From NCBI GenBank assembly GCA_026874595.1, contig CM049306.1, positions 99,997,642 to 100,061,641 on the forward strand: a DNA stretch of 64,000 nucleotides. The letters run 5' to 3'. The notes under the pieces are model-generated. The model did no database searches, was not told where the DNA came from, and was given only the letters and a program-made list of their open reading frames with translations. How positions within the stretch are numbered: the stretch's first letter is position 1; each line of letters opens with the position of its first letter. This document shows positions 57,311-64,000 of this stretch, one piece after another. The stretch is from Sipunculus nudus (lineage: Eukaryota > Annelida > Sipuncula > Golfingiida > Sipunculidae). The translations under genes and the position numbers were made by a program.

Positions 57311-60300
57311 CATTACACCTAGAGTTTTGGAAATGAGCTCAACTGCAAAGTCCAAACACGGCCAAAAGAATCCATAATGTTTATAATGAGGTTACAGGAC
57401 AGGCCCCTTTAAATAAACCTCAAAACGCAAATATCTGTCATTTTATTTCATACCATCCCCGTTCGAACTCACCAATCTCAGTTAAAACCGCCCTGAAGAT
57501 ATATGGTTTTAGGAATGTACAATAATCCGGTACTTTATTCATATTTTAATGTCATTATAATGTCGGATGTACCATTTGTGAGCACATAATCCCATACACC
57601 ACGTCCCGGGCTGAGGTTCGTATACTGGGCCCCGGGGGACGTGGTTGTCCCGCACCGCCCTTTCACCAATAAGGAACTATTGATCAAACGCAGGGCCACG
57701 TTCCCTTCTGTTGTATCAGCCGGCAGTTACAACATTGGGCAGGCGCTTTAAACCGAACGCACGTTTGGTCATTTGATTAAGTCTATTTATGCTGGACACA
57801 TGGGTCTATGGATTCCTGCTTGATGCAATTGTTCATCTAAAGTAAAATCCATTCTGTAATACAGGCGTTGCGAGGATCACGCTTATTATTCCAGTTTTCA
57901 CCATCGATCTGGTGTTTATATTTAAGGAACAAACCGATCAGCAATGAATAGTATGAGGAATTGGATTTTTATTAGTCCAAAATATCTCAGTGACTGACCA
58001 CAAAATAGAACATTATGCTAAGTAATTATGATAATTGAATATATAATAACCAAACGATAAACATTGTATAACATTGTCCTGTGACAAACGCGGTGATTAA
58101 TGATTCGATACGGGATACATAATATAATATCCATAAGGGCTGTCATAAAAAATTAACCTCAACGGTCATATTAAATCACGGCTGTCATGAGAATTCTCGG
58201 AATTGCAAAAGTACTGCTTAATGAATAATTGTTGCTTCCGATTTGCAGAGTAAGAAGATATGTAAGAAAGTAAAATATATCATGAGAAAGCTATCACTCC
58301 CACTGTTTCAAAATGTTCACGTCTAGTAGACACTTGAGAGTGGGAACACTGGAGAAACCAATCGCTATAAAGACCCTTTTGTTCCCCAGGCTATTACTGT
58401 AACACTCGTATACTGTAACAGCTTACCTTTTAAACCTTGATATCTAGTTCTTACCCCACTGGGACAGTTTGGCGAAGTAAATTGAAAATAAATGAGGGAA
58501 GCATTATGGATCACTGTCTGCATGAAACATATTTGATTTTTTTTTCGATTAACGTCGGAGATGAGACCTCTGTAAAATCAAGGGGGAAATCTTCAACAAT
58601 CTGCATTAACTATACGCCAAGTTGTGATAGAAAGGCTCTATGGAATGGTATACCGGTATGTTATTCCTCAAAGGTAAAATAACTATTTGAAAATTGTAAC
58701 TCCTCCGTGTAACTTATATTACATATACCTCGTTTGTTTGCTTTCTGTTTACTGCCAAGCCCCTGCGAATTGATTGTGTGAAAAGCATATCACGTCTTCA
58801 CCAAGTCGACGACTTATAAATCTGACCTCTCTGGATAAAATAAATATTTTTCTGGGCCCCTTGAATATCTAAAGATACGCACAACTAATTGACATTCTAA
58901 ATCACATCACATAATTAATATCCCTACAGTAAGCAGAAAGGTCATGAAAGACAGAAGATAAGATAACAAGAAGGAGCATAAGAAGGAGTGTTGTAAGGTT
59001 GTCCAAAGCTCGGAAACACAGGCTAGAGTCAATATGATTCCAGGAAAAAGGAAATATGTCATTATTAATAATGCCCTTTCCACTTTTTTTAAATACTTGT
59101 GCCATGAGGTAAAAGCTTCTCCTTTTTCGTCAGAGAGACCCACAAAACAATGTCATAATTATATTTTTTCATCTTGTATATACATGCTTACTCTTCAAGT
59201 AGGAATTAAAACCCTTGATATCATTTGATTTTCTGCAACAATAGCCATTTATAGTTTAGTTCGGCTAATGTGGTCAGCTCACGTGACCGATGACCCTGAT
59301 CAGATTACACAGAGGAAGTGAGCTGATTGCATTGGTAGATCCTCACCAGGCCAGCAAGGCGAAACAAAATGACCGCGGCCGAGCATCATTAATGGTATTT
59401 GGACATTGAAAGATGGCTGAACGCGCAAATAACCCTTGATGCTAACTGTAATGTGTCGGTGGAAGACGAGGCTCAGATTGGATGGTTTTTCATTAAGACC
59501 GCTCTGCGCTACTTGGTTGTTATGGTCAGCGGGCTTAGGCTTCCTGTACCTCATTAACTGGCTGAAACGTTAATGACACTCCTCGCCCAACGGGTCTCTG
59601 CCACGTGAAATGTGTGATGTAGGGAGTTTGGGACCCCGTAATGTGTCACCATTAACCATCACCTACTGCCAGATGTTCCTGATAACGAATGATGTATAGA
59701 TACGGATACATAACTGATTAAGAACTGGACAGATTTCTGTTGTCACCAGCCAATATTGGCCAGTGCTGTTAGGTGTTCTCGCAAGTAGGCAAATATAATC
59801 ATCCTTATTACTGTTTGACTTTGATGTGTGACTTGATTTGAACTTTTGACCTCAGCTGCAAATACCATGTACGGTAATTACAAGTCTCCATGACAATCGG
59901 TTTCCGGGACACTGTGGTCTGTTAGTGTAATAATCTACCATGTGTCTTGTGTTTGGGTATAAATTATGCCTGAATATGTTCATTCACATCTTAAATTGTT
60001 TTGATCACGAAAAACACTTTATAAACTAATGGACTGTAATATGTGATGAATAAATGATTCCCCACATTGTTATATTGAATAAAAGATGTAAAAGCAAGAA
60101 ACTTTAGATAACATCCAAATATGAATGAGACACATTTAAAAAAATGCCCTAATACAGTTTGGTGTCAATTTTAAAATAAGGGTTAAACCATTACACCGGT
60201 CCTGCATGAAGTTTTCATAAATGTCGCCAAACAGGATATGAACCTTAATTTGAATACCTACAAATATGAGAGTAAGACAGACTTCATACTGTGTTCATAC

Positions 60301-60361
60301 TAGCATCTGCAAGGACAGAACTTAAATGTTACAGTACCTAACAGGTTAACCGACGTTTGTA

Positions 60362-60365
<4 letters not shown>
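57311..60365. other. 3 kb intergenic, one less AT-rich island
   Basis: No gene recognised. The interval 59290-59660 is less AT-rich and has several homeodomain-type ATTA/TTAAT cores. An 84-codon minus-strand frame in it (59300-59554) has no recognisable domain. Confidence 0.45.

Positions 60366-60406
<41 letters not shown>
60366..60406. repeat. (TA)n microsatellite
   Basis: Pure alternating TA of about 40 bp, with no LTR inserted. Confidence 0.95.
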
Positions 60407-60407
<1 letters not shown>

Positions 60408-63317
60408 CAAAAAATCTGGCATATTTACTTGCCTCCTAAACAAATATACTAAAAGACCGTAATAGACCGCGTAAGGGTATGAGAAGTAATGTACACTTTT
60501 ACTGCAAATCCAGAAAATGACTCGCTTCCATTTATTTTTACATTACATGTATACATTTTATATTACATTTATTCAAACCGCTCTCAGCTGGATTCCACTT
60601 CCCACCGTAAATTAAAATATAATTTGTATGGTCCTAATTAACGCCTTCCCGCTAGACGCAACAATCGGAATCTGTAACTACACTCAAACATTTACGGTAA
60701 ACATTTCACGTAATGATTTTTTTGCACGGATTTATCAGTTCAAATACACATTTTTGTGGGTAAAAAGTATTTCAGGGCTATACGAATTCAGGCATTATTT
60801 ATATTTGGAGGAACGGCTTTGGAAGCGATGAGGTAAAGTAGTTTGAGGCAAGATTCCCCAATATGATAATTTAAATATAATGTAGGAAAGCTAATGCTTT
60901 CTCAGACGGTTTAAATTGTATGATTCTTGAGTAAACATAAGATATCATCTACGTTGTACTGCAATGGGGTTTAAGGTTATCCAGTTCTCTCAACTTTCAA
61001 ATAGCAGAGATTTTAAAGCGACAGAAAACCACTATTAAAATCAACAATTTCAATACTGACAACGTTTGCCGTGAAAGTGTATAGACAAACCGAATAGGAA
61101 AGACTAAACGATTCATTCAAAAATGTCAGAGATATGAGATTTTTCTTTGCATTTAAGAGAGCTGACAATTCAACAAACGCATCCCACCAGCTACAGATTG
61201 CCTAACCGTGTACGAAACGTGAGCCTTTAAAAAACGGAAGTCAGTGATTTATTGGGAGGGAACAAGTCCACTTCCGGGACGTTAACGAGATTACCATTCC
61301 ATTTACCTGAAGCGGCGAGTCATGCAAAGTGCTGACGCAGCTTCCTATTGCTGAAAGCTTGAATTTAAAGATCTGGCGATACTATGTGCTTCTCAGAACA
61401 CCTAGAGATATTGATATAATCATGAATAGATGGAGTCTGTTAAAGCGTAAGAGTATTTTGAAGCTTCCAGTAAAAGATATACTAAGTATACCTGCCAAGC
61501 TAACGTTCTATCTGATGTGAAGGAAAGAAATTTAAACTGACTCCTGCTCGAGAAGACCATCAACTCCCGACATTAACGTCTTTGGTGAACCATTGGCCCC
61601 CAAACGCAGAATTTTGATGTCCAGATGGAGATGTTGAACCGGAATACCTTTATTGATAATCAATAGGGAAGATGGTCGTTGATGAAGGGAAAAGAATGTC
61701 CGCACTCAGTCGGAAACTGTCCGCTTCAATCCGGATATTGGATTTTCACACTGTCAGAGCTTCGGTGGAGTCTTGGTAGGAAACAATATATAGGCATCGG
61801 ATTTATATTTATTTTTCCTGGATTACTGTGAATTTACTACAAGACCGCCAGGGCTAATGCTGTACTGTGCTCTCTCGATGTATAATTTATGATTTACGTT
61901 GTTATAGCTTGAACCTTGGTGGGAGCGTTATTGTCAGACGTATATATGTGTCACATACAGCCCGAAGTCATACATCGTGGCGCCATGGCCGATACTAAAG
62001 AATGGTTCATTGATATTTTACTGGAAGCTAAACAATATGTTCATGCCATTCTCCAGCAACAGATCCTTTGAGGCATTTATGTTTTTTTCGCTGCCAAGTA
62101 TTGGACTGGGAACAAGGGTCCGATATTGTCACCCAAGGAGATTGAATCTGATGCTGATACAGAAACAATATGAAAACCTATCATTATAAAAACTGACAGT
62201 GGTTGATATGTAATGACTACGGTATTTCCTTTTATACATTTATTTATAGGTACATTTATATGGAGCATGAAACTTGCATTTGAAATTTTTAGCGAAAAAT
62301 TTGATTTGACTTCGGCTTCGAATTAAGAGGCTCAGTCTTCTTTTTAAATAGAGCGTCACTTTTAAAAACTGATTCGACAACGAATTACAATTAAAATGTG
62401 CCCTTCTGCTTTGTCTCTGTTCACCAATAAACAGTCTGATGAATGTTGATACTGGTTATTACCACACGAAAATATAAATCAACACAATAGATATTTCAAA
62501 GAATAATTAAGCACTTAGCCTAGGTTTAATTAGAAATGTAACCTCGGTTTTCTCTGCAAGGGTCATTCAGCCATTAGAAAATAAATATTAATATGAGAAA
62601 ACCGGATTTGTTTTAAAACAAAAATCCCTCTCTTAGCTCAGCTGATGGAGAAAGCATGGTACAACAATGACCACAACAGTACATGTGCTGTCTGGTTTTA
62701 TTGCCCAGAGACTAAACACTATGGTAGATGAATTTAGAAGCTTTGTTCAAAGATCTAAAATTGTTCAAAACACTCTTTCAGGCTGTATAATATTTCCCTG
62801 TATTCTAAAATACTTTTTGTATTATTCTCCAGCCCAGGAGCCGACTTCTCACCATTAGCAATTAGTCTAGTAAAATACTAGATACTAATAACTATTTTTG
62901 TGTACATAAGTCTGAACGGTAATAAGAATTTATGAGGTAATCATTCATGCCTTGTTAGCTCACATATTGCATTGTTTTTTCCAATGTTTCATGTGTACTC
63001 TCAACCTGGAACAATACCGGAAATGTTGGCCTGATAGCCATCAATCCCCCTTCCCCTCCTCCCGAGTACCACTCTGCACATTTCACTTGTATCAGACACT
63101 AATAAATTCTGCAAGGGGTAAATTTAGAGGAAGCGCGCCCTCGCCTTTCAACCGAAAAAAAATGTGACATAGTATAACATACATTTTATAGCAAATTACA
63201 CTTAATTCCGGATTTAGCGTCGTGTGTTTATTTTTCTTGCTCATACTTCCGTTTGCCAGAGCCATGTATACAGTCTACAAACACTCCTCGAACAGTTGTT
63301 TACCCTTGCCAATAAGG
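60407..63317. other. 2.9 kb intergenic, no gene seen
   Basis: Short open frames only. An isolated A-box-like TAGCTCAGCTGATGG occurs at 62634-62648 without a matching B box. Confidence 0.5.
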
Positions 63318-63351
63318 TGAGGCCCCCTCTAAAATCCTATATCCGCCCCTG
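63318..63351 (+). repeat. hAT-like MITE, right-end fragment
   Basis: The stretch 'aggccccctctaaaatcc' followed by ATCCGCCCCTG matches the right end of copies 1 and 3. The rest of the element is missing. Confidence 0.5.
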
Positions 63352-64000
63352 TATTGCAGGATGGATACTTTTATTCTCTAAAATGTGATTTCTTAACCAC
63401 AAATATTCTTAATTATTCTAAATTTCATACGTAAGAGCCAATGTAAAAAATAATCAACATACAATATTAATGTGATCTACGAGTAGTTACACAGGTGAAC
63501 TGTGCGTATTTTTTAAAGGAAATATTAGACAGCGCTAAACTATAGCGAAATGACCTCTGGTAAACTGTTATTAGGGGAACTCGCATAGTCTTACCCATTG
63601 TATAATAAGTTCCGTGACCCGGTTTATGACCTTCGGGTTTTAGAGTGTACTCAAAATGCAGCCGCAGGAGCGGTTTAGAGAAACAGGGAGAAGGAAATAT
63701 GTCAGGGTTCGATTATGGCGCAGGGAAGCGACAATTATGTACTCAGAGGAAAACGTCAAGGTGAGAATATATTTGCGGAGAGAGACTGGGATTTGAGTAT
63801 AAGGCGGCATGACTCCTTTTTTCGGGCACCCCTAATCCTCAAATTATAGTATGATGACCTTTGGCAACCTGTTGTTTGTTATGAAATAGTATGGTATATC
63901 AGGTGCAAAGTACGTGTGTATTATAGAGATAATGTTGAACATGTATGTATGAGTTAGACCACTTGTAACCCACCTGACGCTGTTTCAACAGAAAACAAAA
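63352..64000. other. intergenic, no gene seen
   Basis: No recognised feature up to the window edge. Confidence 0.5.

Noticed and set aside
62634-62648. tRNA A-box-like TAGCTCAGCTGATGG
   Set aside because: No B box follows at the proper distance, so it is not supported as a tRNA or SINE.

Overview
This is animal nuclear DNA: AT-rich and mostly non-coding, full of simple repeats, minisatellites and small dispersed elements. The only intact protein gene I can support is a single-exon rhodopsin-class neuropeptide receptor of the myosuppressin/FMRFamide (dmsr) type, typical of invertebrates. Together with the 'TTAGCTCAGCTG...' dispersed repeat and the hAT-like elements ending in GGATCCGCCCCTG, this suggests a lophotrochozoan, most likely a mollusc and probably a bivalve. 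The taxonomic call is inference; no marker gene settles it.

Layout. 1-8.4 kb: two LTR fragments, a 36-bp minisatellite, a (TA)n tract holding a 920-bp solo LTR, and an element with three ~337-bp tandem units. 8.4-15.4 kb: nearly featureless. 15.4-24.4 kb: dispersed repeats, an element with 14-bp inverted ends around ~326-bp tandem units, two foldback repeats, two hAT-like MITEs and a 104-bp tandem array. 27.1-32.65 kb: a short LTR copy followed by a decayed Ty3/gypsy-class retrotransposon whose domains run gag-PR-IN-RT-RH-LTR. 33-43 kb: more MITEs, two tRNA-like SINE candidates and possible regulatory sequence. 43.2-44.4 kb: the receptor gene on the minus strand with a plausible TATA promoter. 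44.5-64 kb: intergenic DNA with a 23-bp minisatellite, a MITE with a near-complete target duplication, another solo LTR and a foldback element.

How the parts relate. The six insertions of one LTR family are linked by their ends (TGTTAC...GTAACA) and by their target: five of six abut ATAT, several inside TA microsatellites. The internal copy places integrase before reverse transcriptase, as in the Gmr1-like group, and is dead (many stops and frame changes, one integrase catalytic Asp lost). The two ~330-bp tandem families at 7.2 and 16.2 kb look like diverged relatives in opposite orientation. The receptor appears to be an isolated gene. Nothing here looks prokaryotic, and no CRISPR array, operon or defence system is present.
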